Shown piece after piece: positions 8,543 to 21,032 of a stretch of DNA of 64,000 bases. The translations under genes and the position numbers were made by a program. Under the pieces are notes generated by a model. It was not told the DNA's origin, searched no databases, and worked only from the letters and a program-made list of their open reading frames with translations. Positions within the stretch are counted from its first letter, which is position 1. Every line of letters starts with the position of its first letter. Source of the stretch: Closterium sp. NIES-65 (taxonomy: Eukaryota > Streptophyta > Zygnematophyceae > Desmidiales > Closteriaceae); NCBI GenBank assembly GCA_948144175.1, contig CANXME010002010.1:1-64000 (forward strand), given 5' to 3'.

Positions 8543-11500
8543 CTAGTTCATGCTCATTCGACTCATGCGCACACAACGCCAATGAGGCTCATCCGCAAGC
8601 CTCTTGGTGAGGAAGTCTGCTGGCTGCTGGTGAGTCTTGATGTAGATCGGATTCACCGTCCCCCTCTTCACCTCCTTACGCAGCCAGTGCTACTTGATAC
8701 GCATGTGCTTATTGAGCCCATGAAGCACAGCGTTCCTGGCCATTCCAAGAGCCCCCTTGCTATCACAAAACAGCGGCGTAGCAACCTTCTGCTCCTGACC
8801 AATCTCCTCTAACAACCTCCTCAGCCAAATCACCTCTTTCACCCCGTGGAACATTGCCATGAACTCTGACTCCACGGAAGAGAGTGCTGTCTCCGTCTGC
8901 TTCTTTGACCTCCAACTAACCGGTCCTCCCCCGACTACGCAGATGTATCCTCCCACAGATGAGGAATCCTCCTTCTCAGAGGCCCAAGTTGTATCGGTAG
9001 AGCAAGTGAGAAAGAGCTTTCCTTCTCCAAGCCTCTCCCCCTTCTCTTTCAGCACCTCAACCCCTTTCTGCTTCACCTGTGCAGATGCGGAGTATTGAAT
9101 TCCAATGCTTGGGTGAGAGTTCAGATACTTCACCACACGCTCAGCTGCATCCAACTGCTCCTCTGATAGATTCTGCACCACCCTAGCTAGCTGCCCAACC
9201 GAGAAAGAGATGTCAGGCCTCGTGTGAACAGCTGCATACAAGAGGCTGCCCACTAAGGACTTGAATTGCTGCTGCTCCTTAGCTTCAACCCCTTCATCCT
9301 CTGCAGCTTTCACAAGCTTGAATTCTGCTGGCAGGGGAGTTGCAACCTTGTGCTCATTCTCAATCCCATACTTCTCCCCCAGCTCCTTGATGAACTTCTC
9401 CTGGTGCAGTTTCAACCACCTGTGATCTGGATCCCTCTCCACATGCATCCGGAGGTAGTATTTTACCTCCCCAAGGTTCTTGCACTTGAAGTTCTCCATC
9501 AGCTGCTGCTGCACTTTCTGGATCTCCTTCATGCTGCTGCTGAAGAGAAGAATGTCGTCCACGTAGACCAGAAACAACACCAGCTTCTCCCCCTCCCCCT
9601 TGAGAAAGAGGCTCTCATCACAGCTGCTGGTCTTGAATCCCATCTCCTCTAAAACAGCTGCCAGCTTCTGGTACCAGCAGCGTGGCGCCTGCTTCAAGCC
9701 GTAGATGAACTTTTTCAGCTTGCACACCCTGCCCGTACCATCCTCATACCCAGGCGGCTGCGTCATGAACACCTCCTCCTCTAAAATCCCGCTGAGGAAT
9801 GCCGTTGATATGTCCATTTGGAAAATGAACTTCCCACCAACGGCTGCATCTGCCAACAAGACACGAAGGGTAGGGGGTTTGGCAGTGGGAGCAAAGATCT
9901 CATTGAAGTCCCGCTTCTCCTTCTGCATAAACCCCTTAGCCACCAACCTACTCTTGTAGATGGTGACCTGCCCCTTGTCGTCAGTCTTGATCCTTAGCAC
10001 CCACTTGCATTGTACCGCTTTCTTTCCCTCAGGCAGCACCACTAGTTCCCAAGTCCCATTCTCCAGCAGGCTCTGGTACCCAGCATCCCTAGAAGCCAGC
10101 CATTTGTCCCTATCTGGTCCAGCTAATGCCTCCTCCAAGCTAGTTGGTTCCTCTGGTGCAGGGGCAAGAAAACAGTACGCAGGCTCATCCTCCTCATCCG
10201 GGTCATAGCCATGCGGTAGAATCAGCAATGCCTCCTCGGTCCCAAGTTGCTGCTCCGCTACATCAGCTCCTGCAGTCAGCTTCTTAGTAGCGATACGGGT
10301 ACGTCCTGGCCTGGAGACGGGTGTCTCCCATCCCTTCATAACGACACCCTTCGGCTTCTTAGTTTTCCCCTGCTGCTGCTCTCCCCCCTCAGATCCAGCA
10401 GCTCCACTAGTGCTAGTCTCCACATAATTTTCTCCACCAGCAGGTGCCTCATGTACCTTCTTTCCATCACCACCCTCTACAGCTCCCTCTTCTCCCTCCT
10501 CCCACACACTAGGAGTCAGGTCCAGCTGCATGGTGATCTGCTCCATTTGCTGGGACACCCTGGCCTCCGGCTGTTTCTCCCAGCTACCATACATCATGCC
10601 CTCAACAAACTTCACATCCCTGCTGTCAAACAACACACCCTTGGAAGGCTCCCACAGCAGCCATTCCTTGCTCTCAACAGCCAGCCCCAAATGCACACAC
10701 CAGATTGCACTTGCCCCCAACTTACTGCGGTAGGTCTTGGGGACGTGGGCGACTGCCATGCAACCGAACACCCTCAGCATGTCCACCGGCGGCTTCCTCC
10801 CAAGCCACCTCTCCAACGGCACCCACGAGTCATCCCCAACCTTTGTGAGTACCCTGTTCCTAGCGACGGTAGCGTGCCGAACAGCATGGGGCCACATCAA
10901 GTTGCCCATCTATGAGCAGCGCCCTAGCTGTCTCCAGAATTGTCCGGTTCGCCCGTTCTGCTACACCGTTGGACTGTGGGGTGTAAGCCATGGTCAGCTC
11001 CCTCTGGATGCCTTGCTTCTTGAGCCAGGCTGTCATCTCAGCTCCAAGGAACTCACCACCCCGATCTGTCCTAGTCCGCTTCACCACACATTCCGCTTGC
11101 TTCTCCACGAACGGCAGCCAATCGTCCCGAATCGTGGAGGCGGCATGGTCCTTCTGCTTCAGCGGATACGCCCACATTAGCCTGCTCCAGTCATCCACTA
11201 TGGTTAGGAAGTACCGTTCCCCCTTGTGCCCTTGCACCGGCAGCGGCCCCACCAAGTCCATGTGGACCAGCTCCAACGGCTTTTTGCTCCTGCCAGCCAC
11301 ACTATGGAAGGGGAAACGGGTGAACTTTGAAAGGAGGCAAATTTCACAGTTATCATCGGGTGGTTGTCTGTTCAGCTTCGAGCCCTTAACGGCCCCATCC
11401 TTCTCCAGCTGCTTGAGCAAAGGCATTGCCACATGCCCCAAACGTCGGTGTGCAGTTGCCCAATCCGTCTCCCCAGATCTGGCCGACACTTTCACACCAA

Positions 11501-13043
11501 CCCCTCCAACGGCGTTGCACTCTCCAGCCTGCCCCCCACCGTGTCACGCCAGGGCCGGCAGCTGCCACATAGATCTGTACACGTCCTTGCTCTCGTGCAG
11601 ATCCCAAAGCACCCGATTGCCCAGCTTCCTCTTATAAGTGCGAGCCCCATCTGTGTTGGTGTTCACCCCAGCCTTGCCAAGCTTACGGAGGGAGATAAGG
11701 TTGGCCTTCAGGTCGGGGACGAGGAGAACGTCGTACAGCACCACCGGCTTGCCATCCGCTCCCTTAAAAGCAGCTCGTCCCGCACCAGCCACCTTCAACA
11801 TGTGTCCAGAGGCGGAGCATACCTCGTTAATCGGTGCAGCGCGTACGTCGTCCAGCAGGTCCTTGCGCGGCGTCATTGTCCAAGCAGCGCCTGTGTCCAA
11901 CACCCAATAGTCCAGGGGGTGCAGCTCTGCTCCAGCCTTAGCAGATGCGTCTCCTTGCTCCCCCTTGTCTCCCACATGGAAGAATTGGCCCGCGGTGCGC
12001 TCCTTCTTCTTCTCCGCACCGCCGTTGCCCTTCAGGTTGTTGTCGAACGAATCAGCGACCATGTTGGCGCCGTTTTTCTGGTTCCTCCGCGCGCCGCCAT
12101 CCTGGTGACGATTCTGGGGGGTCCATCCATCGGGTTTCTTATAGCACAAAAACCAGGGGTGCCCTTCCTTCTCTCAATACCAGCAACTCCCTTTCATTTT
12201 GCCACCAGCACCCGACTTGCCCCCACGTCCAGATTTCGCACCGCGACCCCAACCGGGACCTCCTTGTTGGTCGTTGGAGTCGCCGTCTTTCTTTGCACCG
12301 CGTCCAGCACCACCGACGCCACGTCCTTTGCTACGTCGGCTCCCTTGCATCCCGTAGCTGCTGCTGCCGTCGTCTCCACCCCTCAGTTGGCGGCGACGGA
12401 AGTCCTCCTCCAGAATCTTAGTCCGCACCCACTCGAGCGTCCACAAGCACTGGATCTGCGGCAGGCTCAATCCGCTCGTGAATTGAAGCCACGATTCCGG
12501 CAGCAGCGAGAGCATCTTCAGGCACTTGGTCTGCTCCAGGTAGGTGATCCCCGTGATCGCCAGCTTCGCGTAGAGATCACGCATCTTGTCCAGGATGGGT
12601 TGTACCGGCTCTCCCTCGCTTAGGCGCAACGCGGACAGCTCCCTCTCCATCATGAGCGTCGCAGCGACGGAGGTAGGAGCGTGCAGCTCCTTCAACACCG
12701 TCCACGCCTTCGTACCGCACTCAACCTCCGGCAAAAGGTGCATGACATGGTGACGCTGGTTCAGCTCCAAACTCTGCGACATCAAATAGTAGCCAGCCGA
12801 GGCGCGCTCGTCCCAATCTTCCTGAAGGGCAGGGTCATTCGGTCTAGGCTCCTCCCCAATCATTAGTTTCAGCAAACCGATCTGACGGAAATAGAGTTGC
12901 ATTTTCCAGGCCCAATCATCATAGCCCTCACCATTGAACTTCTCGACGGTGAAGTTTTTCAGCACCTCCTAGATCAGCGAGCCCTGGCTTGTTCGCGCTC
13001 CCCTTGGCGCAGAAACACCAGAATCTTGGCTTCCGCTACGATC
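8543..13043 (-). pseudogene. gag-pol pseudogene of element C
   Basis: All domains can be followed but the frame is broken repeatedly. Stops occur early in gag at 12,970 (Lys codon to TAG), at the second knuckle Cys near 12,172 (TGT to TGA, CWY then stop) and near 11,544 after LPALA (Trp to TGA). An 8-nt deletion shifts the frame in integrase near 10,907. A stop after HMRIK at 8690 (Trp to TAG) cuts the RNase H end. A 21-nt deletion lies near 11,521. RT still reads YVDDILLF. Diagnostic residues RPND, ECGTKAW and LPQIQ in gag are shared only with element D, where the other copies have RPSD, an ECG/ECS-PKAW form and LPQNQ or LLQNQ. Confidence 0.9.
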
Positions 13044-13428
13044 TTGCCCTACCAGCCAAATGCTGGTTCCGCTGGTTTCCCCTGGCCCTGTAGCATGCAG
13101 ATACAGACAAACAACATCCAACCTTCACCTAAATTGTACCCCTATAGTGCCTGCCCTGCTACACTATAGTCAACCAAACAAAACAGTACAATTTCGAATT
13201 GGATAGAACTGAATCTGCGCAATCAAGTAAGCCGAACCGCAAAGCATCCATCTTGGGTTCCTTTGCGAGCTCGTCCTTTCTGCTTGTACTGTTCATAGCG
13301 CGTACAATGTTGTGACGAAGCGCACATTGTGCGAGTACCTACAAATGCTTCAAGCGAAAATTGCGAAAGCAAACAAACACACGAACATACCATTCACACG
13401 CAAATGCATTCGTGCAACGTGAATTTGC
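13044..13428 (-). repeat. 5' LTR remnant of element C
   Basis: Minus-strand LTR sequence from near the LTR start (CGTGAATTTGC near 13,420) to GGCTGGTAGGGCA, fused to gag at about 13,044 through a short TTG overlap. A further deletion of about 40 nt near 13,411 joins GCATTCG to TGCAACGTG. The last eight LTR bases are replaced by unrelated patchwork. Confidence 0.8.
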
Positions 13429-13572
13429 GTGTGCGGGTTAGAGATCACGCATCTTGTCCAGGATGGGTTAGAACTGAATCTGCGCAATCAAGTAAGCCGA
13501 ACCGCAAAGCATCCATCTTGGGAACAACCAGGGATGATCCCAAATAATTCCAAGCAACAGAACTAACGTGGC
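13429..13572. other. patchwork filler DNA between elements C and D
   Basis: Three short pieces of the copia family are strung together. A gag piece (about 13,440-13,469, minus) contains ATCACGCATCTTGTCC. An LTR piece (13,470-13,520, minus) contains GAACTGAATCTGCGC. Another LTR piece from further inside (13,519-13,571) contains AACAACCAGGGATGATCC. Joints fall at 2-6 nt of shared sequence. This looks like template-switching or end-joining filler; an assembly fault is also possible. Confidence 0.7.
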
Positions 13573-14284
13573 TGTTGGATGCAAATTCACGTTGCACGAC
13601 ATGCTGCCATCTGTTTTGTACGAATATGCGTGTGCGAATGCATTTGCGTGTGAATGGTATGTTCGTGTGTTTGTTTGCTTTCGCAATTTTCGCTTGAAGC
13701 ATTTGTAGGTACTCGCACAATGTGCGCTTCGGCACAACATTGTACGCGCTATCAACAGTGCAAGCAGAACGGATGAGCTCGCAAAGGAACCCAAGATGGA
13801 AGCTTTGCAGTTCGGTCGAATTGATTGCACAGATTCAGTTCTATCGAACTCAAAATTGTACTGTTTTGTTTGGTTAAATATAATTTAGCAGGGCAGGCAC
13901 TATAGGGTGGGGGGTTTGGCAGCTGCAGATGGGCCGCAGGGTGGGGGGTTTGATCTTTTGCACCCACTTGCATTGTACCGCTTTCTTTCCCTCAGGCAGC
14001 ACCACTAGTTCCCAAGTCCCATTCTCCAGCAGGCTTTACGGTTCGGCTTACTTGATTGCGCAGATTCAGTTCAACCAGGGATACTTTACGGTTCGTCTTA
14101 CTTGACTGCGCAGATTCAGTTCTACCCAACTCGAAATTATACTATTTTGTTTGGTTGACTATAGTGTACCAGGGCAGGCACTATAGGGGTACAATTTAGG
14201 TGAAGGTTGGATGTTGTTTGTCTGTATCTGCATGCTACAGGGCCAGGGGAAACCAGCGGAACCAGCATTTGGCTGGTTGGGCAA
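13573..14284 (+). repeat. rearranged 5' LTR of element D
   Basis: TGTTGGATGC starts at 13,573 and normal LTR sequence runs to about 13,907 (ACTATAGGG). Filler (13,908-14,083) follows, then LTR sequence resumes at CTTTACGGTTCG and continues to GGCTGGTTGGGCA. There it jumps into gag (AGATCGTAGCGG), losing the LTR's 3' half, the primer site and the gag start. Confidence 0.8.
13908..14083. other. patchwork insert inside the D 5' LTR
   Basis: Two overlapping GGGTGGGGGGTTTG pieces, related to minus-strand RT sequence, are followed by a minus-strand RT-leader fragment (about 13,959-14,035, containing CACCCACTTGCATTG). Next comes one LTR fragment (14,034-14,072), then AACCAGGGA. The CTTTACGGTTCG..TTACTTGA block then appears a second time as the LTR resumes. 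No gene is encoded. Confidence 0.7.
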
Positions 14285-17200
14285 GATCGTAGCGGCAGCC
14301 AAGATTCTGGTGTTTCTGCGCCAAGGGGAGCGCGAACAAGCCAGGGCTCGCTGATCAAGGAGGTGCTGAAAAACTTCACCGTCGAGAAGTTCAATGGTGA
14401 GGGCTATGATGATTGGGCCTGGAAAATGCAACTTTATTTCCGTCAGATCGGTTTGCTGAAACTAATGATTGGGGAGGAGCCTAGACCGAATGACCCTGCC
14501 CTTCAGGAAGATTGGGACGAGCGCGCCTCGGCTGGCTACTATTTGATATCGCAGAGTTTGGAGCTGAACCAGCGTCACCACGTCATGCACCTTTTGCCGG
14601 AGGTTGAGTGCGGTACGAAGGCGTGGACGGTGTTGAAGGAGCTCCACGCCCCTACCTCCGTCGCTGCGCCGCTCATGATGGAGAGGGAGCTGTCCGCGTT
14701 GCGCCTAAGCGAGGGAGAGCCGGTACAACCCATCCTGGACAAGATGCGTGATCTCTACGCGAAACTGGCGATCGCGGGGATCACCTACCCGGAGGAGACC
14801 AAGTGCCTGAAGATGCTCTCGCTGCTGCCGGAATTGTGGCTTCAATTCACGAGCGGATTGAGCCTGCCGCAGATCCAGAGCTTGTGGACGCTCGAGTGGG
14901 TCCGTACTAAGATTCTGGAGGAGGACTTCCGTTGCCGCCAACTGAGGGGTAGAGACGACGGCAGCAGCGGCTACGGGATGCAAGGGAGCCGATGTGGCAA
15001 AGGACGTGGCTTCGGTGGTGCTGGACGCGGTGCAAAGAAAGACGACGACTCCAACGACCAACAAGGAGGTACCGGTTGGGGTCGCGGTGCGAAATCTGGA
15101 CGTGGGGGCAAGTCGGGTGCTGGTGGCAAAATGAAAGGGAGTTGCTGGTATTGTGAGAAAGAAGGGCACCCCTGGCTTTTGTGCTATAAGAAACCCGATG
15201 GATGGACCCCCCAGAATCGTCACCAGGATGGCGGCGCGCGGAGGAACCAGAAAAACGGCGCCAACTGTTGGTGTAAGGGCCTAATAAACTCAAGCTATTA
15301 AGACTTTATCAAACTTAAAACCTCTCCTCGGGGTCACCTCCAAGGGTCCTTGGGTGCCTGGTACAAGACCAGCCCCTATCCTCGGGTCCGAGTTTGTAGA
15401 GAGAGGGATCAAGAGGGACTTAGTCAAAACAGCAAGAGTACCTTGAACGTCGCGCAGCGTATCGTGCAGACCGTCGACCGGATTAAGCTGAGAATTTCCT
15501 ATATCGAAGCTCACTCTAAGAGCTTTAAAATAAGCCAAGTTGCCTCGCGAAAAGTTCTGCCATTACGAAGTTATGGCTCGGACAGCGTTAGCCTAGCGTT
15601 GGAGTGCTAGCATACTAGCGTTGACTCGGGTAGCATTCCGCCGTCGCATCGCGTAGAAACGAAATTCCAGCAAGGAAGGAATTCGCTTGAATCAATTTCA
15701 CTATATCCAGGTACAAACAGAGAAGGAATAAAAAGTTCTAGGTAGCAAGGACCTTGGGAATGAACCTGAGAACAACCAGGGATCATCCCAAATAATTCCA
15801 AGCAACAGAACCAACCTGGCTGGACAAAATAGCAGGTGGTAGGTTGGTGAACAACCTCTGGTTCTGTTTTTCCAACCTGGGATAACAACAACCAGGTTCA
15901 GGTCCTAAAAACAGAACCTGTTTTGTCTTTGCCCAACCAGCCAAATGCTGGTTCCGCTGGTTTCCCCTGGCCCTGTAGCATGAAGATACAGACAAACAAC
16001 ATCCAACCTTCACCTAAATTGTACCCCTATAGTGCCTGCCTGCTACACTATAGTGAACCAAACAAAACAGTACAATTTCGACTTGGATAGAACTGAATCT
16101 GCGCAATCAAGTAAGCCGAACCACAAAGCTTCCATCTTGGGTTCCTTTGCGAGCTCGTCCTTTCTGCTTGTACTGTTCATAGCGTGTACAATGTCATGCC
16201 GAAGCGCACATTGTGCGAGTACCTGCAAATGCTTCAAGCGAAAATTGCGAAAGCAAACAAACACACGAACATACCATTGACACGCAAATGCATTCGCATA
16301 CGCATACTCGTACAATCAGACGGCAGGATGTCGTGCAATGTGAATTTGCACCCAACACCAACATGGTCGCTGATTCGTCCGACAACAACCCGAAGGGCAA
16401 CGGCGGTGCGGAGAAGAAGAAGGAGCGCACCGCGGGCCAATTCTTCCATGTGGGAGACAAGGGGGAGCAAGGAGACGCATCTGCTAAGGTTGGAGCAGAG
16501 CTGCACCCTCTGGACTATTGGGTGTTGGACACAGGCGCTGCTTGGACAATGACGCCGCGCAAGGACCTGCTGGACGATGTACGCGCTGCACCGATTAACG
16601 GGGTGTGCTCTGCCTCTGGACACATGTTGAAGGTGGCTGGTGCGGGACGAGCTGCATTTAAGGGAGCGGATGGCAAGCCGGTGGTGCTGCACGACGTTCT
16701 TCTCGTCCCAGACCTGAAGGCCAACCTTATCTCCCTCCGTAAGCTTGGCAAGGCTGGGGTGAACACCAACACAGATGGGGCTCGCACTTATAAGGGGAAG
16801 CTGGGCAATCGGGTGCTTTGGGATCTGCACGAGAGCAAGGACGTGTGCAGATCTATGTGGCAGCTGCCGGCGCTGGAGTGGCACGGTGGGGGGCAGGCTG
16901 GAGAAAGGTCTGCATCCCAGGGGGAGTGCAACGCCGTTGGAGGGGTTGGTGTGAAAGTGTGGGCCAGATCTGGGGAGACGGATTGGGCAACGGCACACCG
17001 ACGTTTGGGGCATGTGGCAATGCGTTTGTTGAAGCAGCTGGAGAAGGATGGAGCCGTTAAGGGCTTGAAGCTGAACGGACAACCACCCGATGATAACTGT
17101 GAAATTTGCCTCCTTTCAAATTTCACCCGTTTCCCCTTCCATAGTGTGGCTGGCGGGAGCAAAAAGCCGTTGGAGCTGGTCCACATGGACTTGGTGGGGC

Positions 17201-19901
17201 CGCTGCCGGTGCAAGGGCACAAGGGGGAGCGGTACTTCCTAACCATAGTGGATGACTGGAGCAGGCTAATGTGGGCGTATCCGCTGAAGCAGAAGGACCA
17301 TGCCGCCTCCACGATTCGGGACGATTGGCTGCCGTTCGTGGAGAAGCAAGCGGAGTGTGTGGTGAAGCGGATTAGGACAGATCGGGGTGGTGAGTTCCTT
17401 GGAGCTGAGATGACGGCCTGGCTCAAGAAGCAGGGCATCCAGAGGGAGCTGACCACGGCTTACACCCCAAAGTCCAACGGTGTAGCAGAACGGGCGAACC
17501 GGACAATTCTGGAGACAGCTAGGGCGTTGCTTATAGAATCTGGGCTGGGCAACTTGATGTGGCCCCATGCTGTTCGGCACGCTACCGTCGCTAGGAACAG
17601 GGTACTCACAAAGGTTGGGGATGACTCGTGGGTGCCGTTGGAGAGGTGGCTTGGGAGGAAGCCGCCGGTGGACATGCTGAGGATGTTCGGTTGCATGGCA
17701 GTCACCCACGTCCCCAAGACCTACCGCAATAAGTTGGGGGCGAGTGCAATCTGGTGTGTGCATTTGGGGCTGGCTGTTGAGAGCAAGGGATGGCTGCTGT
17801 GGGAGCCTTCCAAGGGTGTATTGTTTGACAGCAGGGATGTGATGTTTGTTGAGGGCATGATGTATGGGAGCTGGGAGAAACAGCCGGAGGCCAGGGTGTC
17901 CCAGCAAATGGAGCAGATCACCATGCAGCTGGACCTGACTCCTAGTGTGTGGGAGGAGGGAGAAGAGGCAGCTGCAGAGGGTGGTGATGGAAATAAGATA
18001 CAGGAGGCACCTGCTGGTGGAGAAAATGGTGTGGAGACGAGCGGTAGCACTAGTGGAGCTGCTGGATCCGAGGGAGGAGAGCAGCAACAGGGGAAAACTA
18101 AGAAGCCAAAGGGTGTCGTTATGAAGGGATGGGAGACACCCGTCTCCAGGCCAGGACGTACCCGTATGGCTACTAAGAAGCTGACTGCAGGAGCTGATGT
18201 AGCGGAGCAGCAGCTTGGGACCGAGGAGGCATTGCTGATTCTACCGCATGGCTATGACCCGGATAAGGAGGATGAGCCTGCGTACTGTTTTCTTGCCCCT
18301 GCACCAGAGGAACCAGCTAGCATGGAGGAGGCATTAGCTGGACCAGATAGGGACAAATGGCTGGCTTCTAGGGATGCTGAGTACCAGAGCCTGCTGGAGA
18401 ATTGGACTTGGGAACTAGTGGTGCTGCCGGAGGGAAAGAAAGCGGTACAATGCAAGTGAGTGCTAAGGATCAAGACTGACGACAAGGGGCAGGTCACCAT
18501 CTACAAGAGTAGGTTGGTGGCTAAGGGGTTTATGCAGAAGGAGAAGCGGGACTTCAATGAGATCTTTGCTCCCACTGCCAAAACCCCTACCCTTCGTGTC
18601 TTGTTGGTATACGCAGCCGTTGGTGGGAAGTTCAGTATCCAGATGGACATATCAACGGCATTCCTCAACGGGATTTTAGAGGAGGAGGTGTTCATGACGC
18701 AGCCGCCTGGGTATGAGGATGGTACGGGCAGGGTGTGCAAGCTGAAAAAGTCCATCTACGGCTTGAAGCAGGCGCCACGCTGCTGGTACCAGAAGCTGGC
18801 AGCTGTTTTAGAGGAGATGGGATTCAAGACCAGCAGCTGTGATGAGAGCCTCTTTCTCAAGGGGGAGGGGGAGAAGCTGGTGTTGTTTCTGGTCTACGTG
18901 GACGACATTCTTCTCTTCAGCAGCAGCATGAAGGAGATCCAGAAAGTGCAGCAGCAGCTGATGGAGAATTTCAAGTGCAAGAACCTTGGGGAGGTAAAGT
19001 ACTACCTCACGATGCATCTGGAGAGGGATCCAGATCACAGGTGGTTGAAACTGCACCAAGAGACGTCCATCAAGGAGCTGGGGGAGAAGTATGGGATTGA
19101 GAATGAGCGCAAGGTTGCAACTCCCCTGCCAGCAGAATTCAAGCTTGTGAAAGCTGCAGAGGATGAAGGGGTTGAAGCTGAGGAGCAGCAGCAATTCCAG
19201 TCCTTGGTGGGCAGCCTCTTGTATGCAGCTGTTCACACGAGGCCTGACATCTCTTTCTCGGTTGGGCAGCTAGCTAGGGTGGTGCAGAATCTATCAGAGC
19301 AGCAGGTGGATGCAGCTGAGCGTATGGTGAAGTATCTGAACTCTCACCCAAGCATTGGAGTTCAATACTCCGCATCTGCACAGGTGAAGCAGAAAGGGGT
19401 TGAGGTGCTGAAGGAGAAGGGGGAGAGGCTTGGAGAAGGCAAGCTCTTTCTCACTTGCTTTACCGATGCAACTTGGGCCTCTGAAAAGAAAGATTACTCA
19501 TCTGCGTAGTTGGGGGAGGACCGGTTAGTTGGAGGTCAAAGAAGCAGACAGAGACAGCACTCTCTTCCGTGGAGTCAGAGTACATGGCAATGTTCCACGG
19601 GATGAATGAGGTGATTTGGCTGAGGAGGTTGTTAGAGGAGATTGGTCAGGAGCAGAAGGTTGCTACGCCGCTGTTTTGTGATAGCAAGGGGGCTCTAGGA
19701 ATGGCCAGGAACGCTGTGCTTCATGGGCTCAATAAGCACATGCGTATCAAGTGGCACTGGCTGCGTAAGGAGGTGAAGAGGGGGACGGTGAATCCGATCT
19801 ACATCAAGACTCACCAGCAGCCAGCAGACTTCCTCACCAAGAGGCTTGCGGATGAGCCTCATTGGCGTTGTATGCGCATGAGTGGTGTGAGCATGAACTA
19901 G
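14285..19901 (+). pseudogene. gag-pol pseudogene of element D, interrupted by a solo LTR
   Basis: The frame enters from the LTR, lacking its ATG. It covers gag with the knuckle CWYCEKEGHPWLLC up to 15,265, resumes after the solo LTR at 16,358 and continues through protease (LDTGAAWTM) and integrase. Breaks: TGG to TGA at 18,457-18,459 just before RT, and a 16-nt deletion between CATCTG direct repeats near 19,500 that shifts the RNase H frame. The tail (19,569-19,901) is open to the usual MSMN end. Gag shares RPND, ECGTKAW and LPQIQ with element C. Confidence 0.9.
15266..16357 (-). repeat. solo LTR inserted in gag of element D, TSD CCAAC
   Basis: A complete 1,092-bp minus-orientation LTR is flanked by the direct repeat CCAAC (15,261-15,265 and 16,358-16,362). 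The gag sequence reads straight across once one repeat copy is removed. It is a full element reduced to one LTR by LTR-LTR recombination after insertion. Confidence 0.95.
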
Positions 19902-19943
19902 CATGGAATGATGGAAATGCAGCCGGCAGGCTGAGGGGGAGTG

Positions 19944-21032
19944 TGTTGGATGCAAATTCACATTGCACTACATCCTGCCGTCTGTTTGTACGAGTATGCG
20001 TGTGCGAATGCATTTGCATGTGAATGGTATGTTCGTGTGTTTTTTGCGTTCACATTTTTCGCTTGAAGCATTTGCAGGTACTCGCACAATGTGCGCTTCG
20101 GCACAACATTGTACGCGCTATGAAAAATACAAGCAGAAAGTACGAGCTCGCAAAGGAACCCAAGATGGATGCTTTGCGGTTCGGCTAACTTGATTGCGCA
20201 GATTCAGTTCTATCCAACTCGAAATTGTACTGTTTTGTTTGGTTGACTATAATGTAGCAGGGCAGGCACTATAGGGGTACAGTTACGGTGAAGTTGGATG
20301 TTGTTTGTCTGTATCTGCATGCTACAGGGCCAGGGGAAACCAGCGGAACCAGCATTTGGCTGGTTGGGCAAAGACAAAACAGGTTCTGTTTTTAGGACCT
20401 GAACCTGGTTGTTGTTTTCCCAGGTTGGAAAAACAGAACCAGAGGTTGTTTACCAACCTACCACCTGCTATTTTGTCTAACCAGGTTGGTTCTCTTGCTT
20501 GGAGTTATTTGGGATCATCCCTGGTTGTTCCCAGGTTGATTCCCAAGGTCCTTGCTAGCTAGAACTATTTATTCCTTCTCTGGTTGTACCTGAATATAGT
20601 CAAATTGATTCAAGCGAATTCCTTCCTTGCTGGAATTTCCTTTCTACACAGTACGACGGCGGAATGCTACCCGAGTCAACGCTAGTACGCTAGCACTCCA
20701 ACGCTAGGCAAACGCTGTCCGAGCCATAACTTCATAATGGCAGAACTTTTCGCGAGGCAACTTGGTTCATTTTAAAGCTCTGAGCGAGCTTCGATATAGT
20801 AAATTCTCAGCTTAATCCAAACAACGGTCTACACGATACGCTGCGCGACGTTCAAGGTACTCTTGCTGTTTTGACTAAGTCCCTCTTGATCCCTCTCTCT
20901 ACAAACTCGGACCCAAGGATAGGGGCTGGTCTTGTACCAGGCACCGAAGGAACCTTGGAGGTGACCCCGAGGAGAGGTTTTAAGTTTGTTAAAGTCTTAA
21001 TAGCTTGAGTTTATTAGGCCCTTACACTAACA
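19944..21032 (+). repeat. 3' LTR of element D (1,089 bp)
   Basis: It follows the polypurine tract (19,933-19,943), begins TGTTGGATGC and ends CTTACACTAACA, a C-to-T change in the usual ACACCAACA. It directly abuts E's integrase fragment. Confidence 0.92.

Larger units (their letters stand above)
7877..13428 (-). mobile_element. Ty1/copia element C, degenerate, primer-site-less
   Basis: Minus-strand element: partial 3' LTR (7877-8500, cut by B), polypurine tract (8501-8511), full-length but broken gag-pol, then a deletion joining the gag 5' region directly to the middle of the 5' LTR near 13,044. The gag start and primer site are gone. The same joint occurs in element D in the opposite orientation. 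Confidence 0.88.
13573..21032 (+). mobile_element. Ty1/copia element D, primer-site-less, nested in E, carrying a solo LTR
   Basis: Plus-strand element with a rearranged 5' LTR (13,573-14,284), gag-pol (14,285-19,901, split by a solo LTR) and a complete 3' LTR (19,944-21,032). The 3' LTR abuts minus-strand integrase sequence of E (21,033). The 5' flank is patchwork, so no TSD can be tested. Confidence 0.87.
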
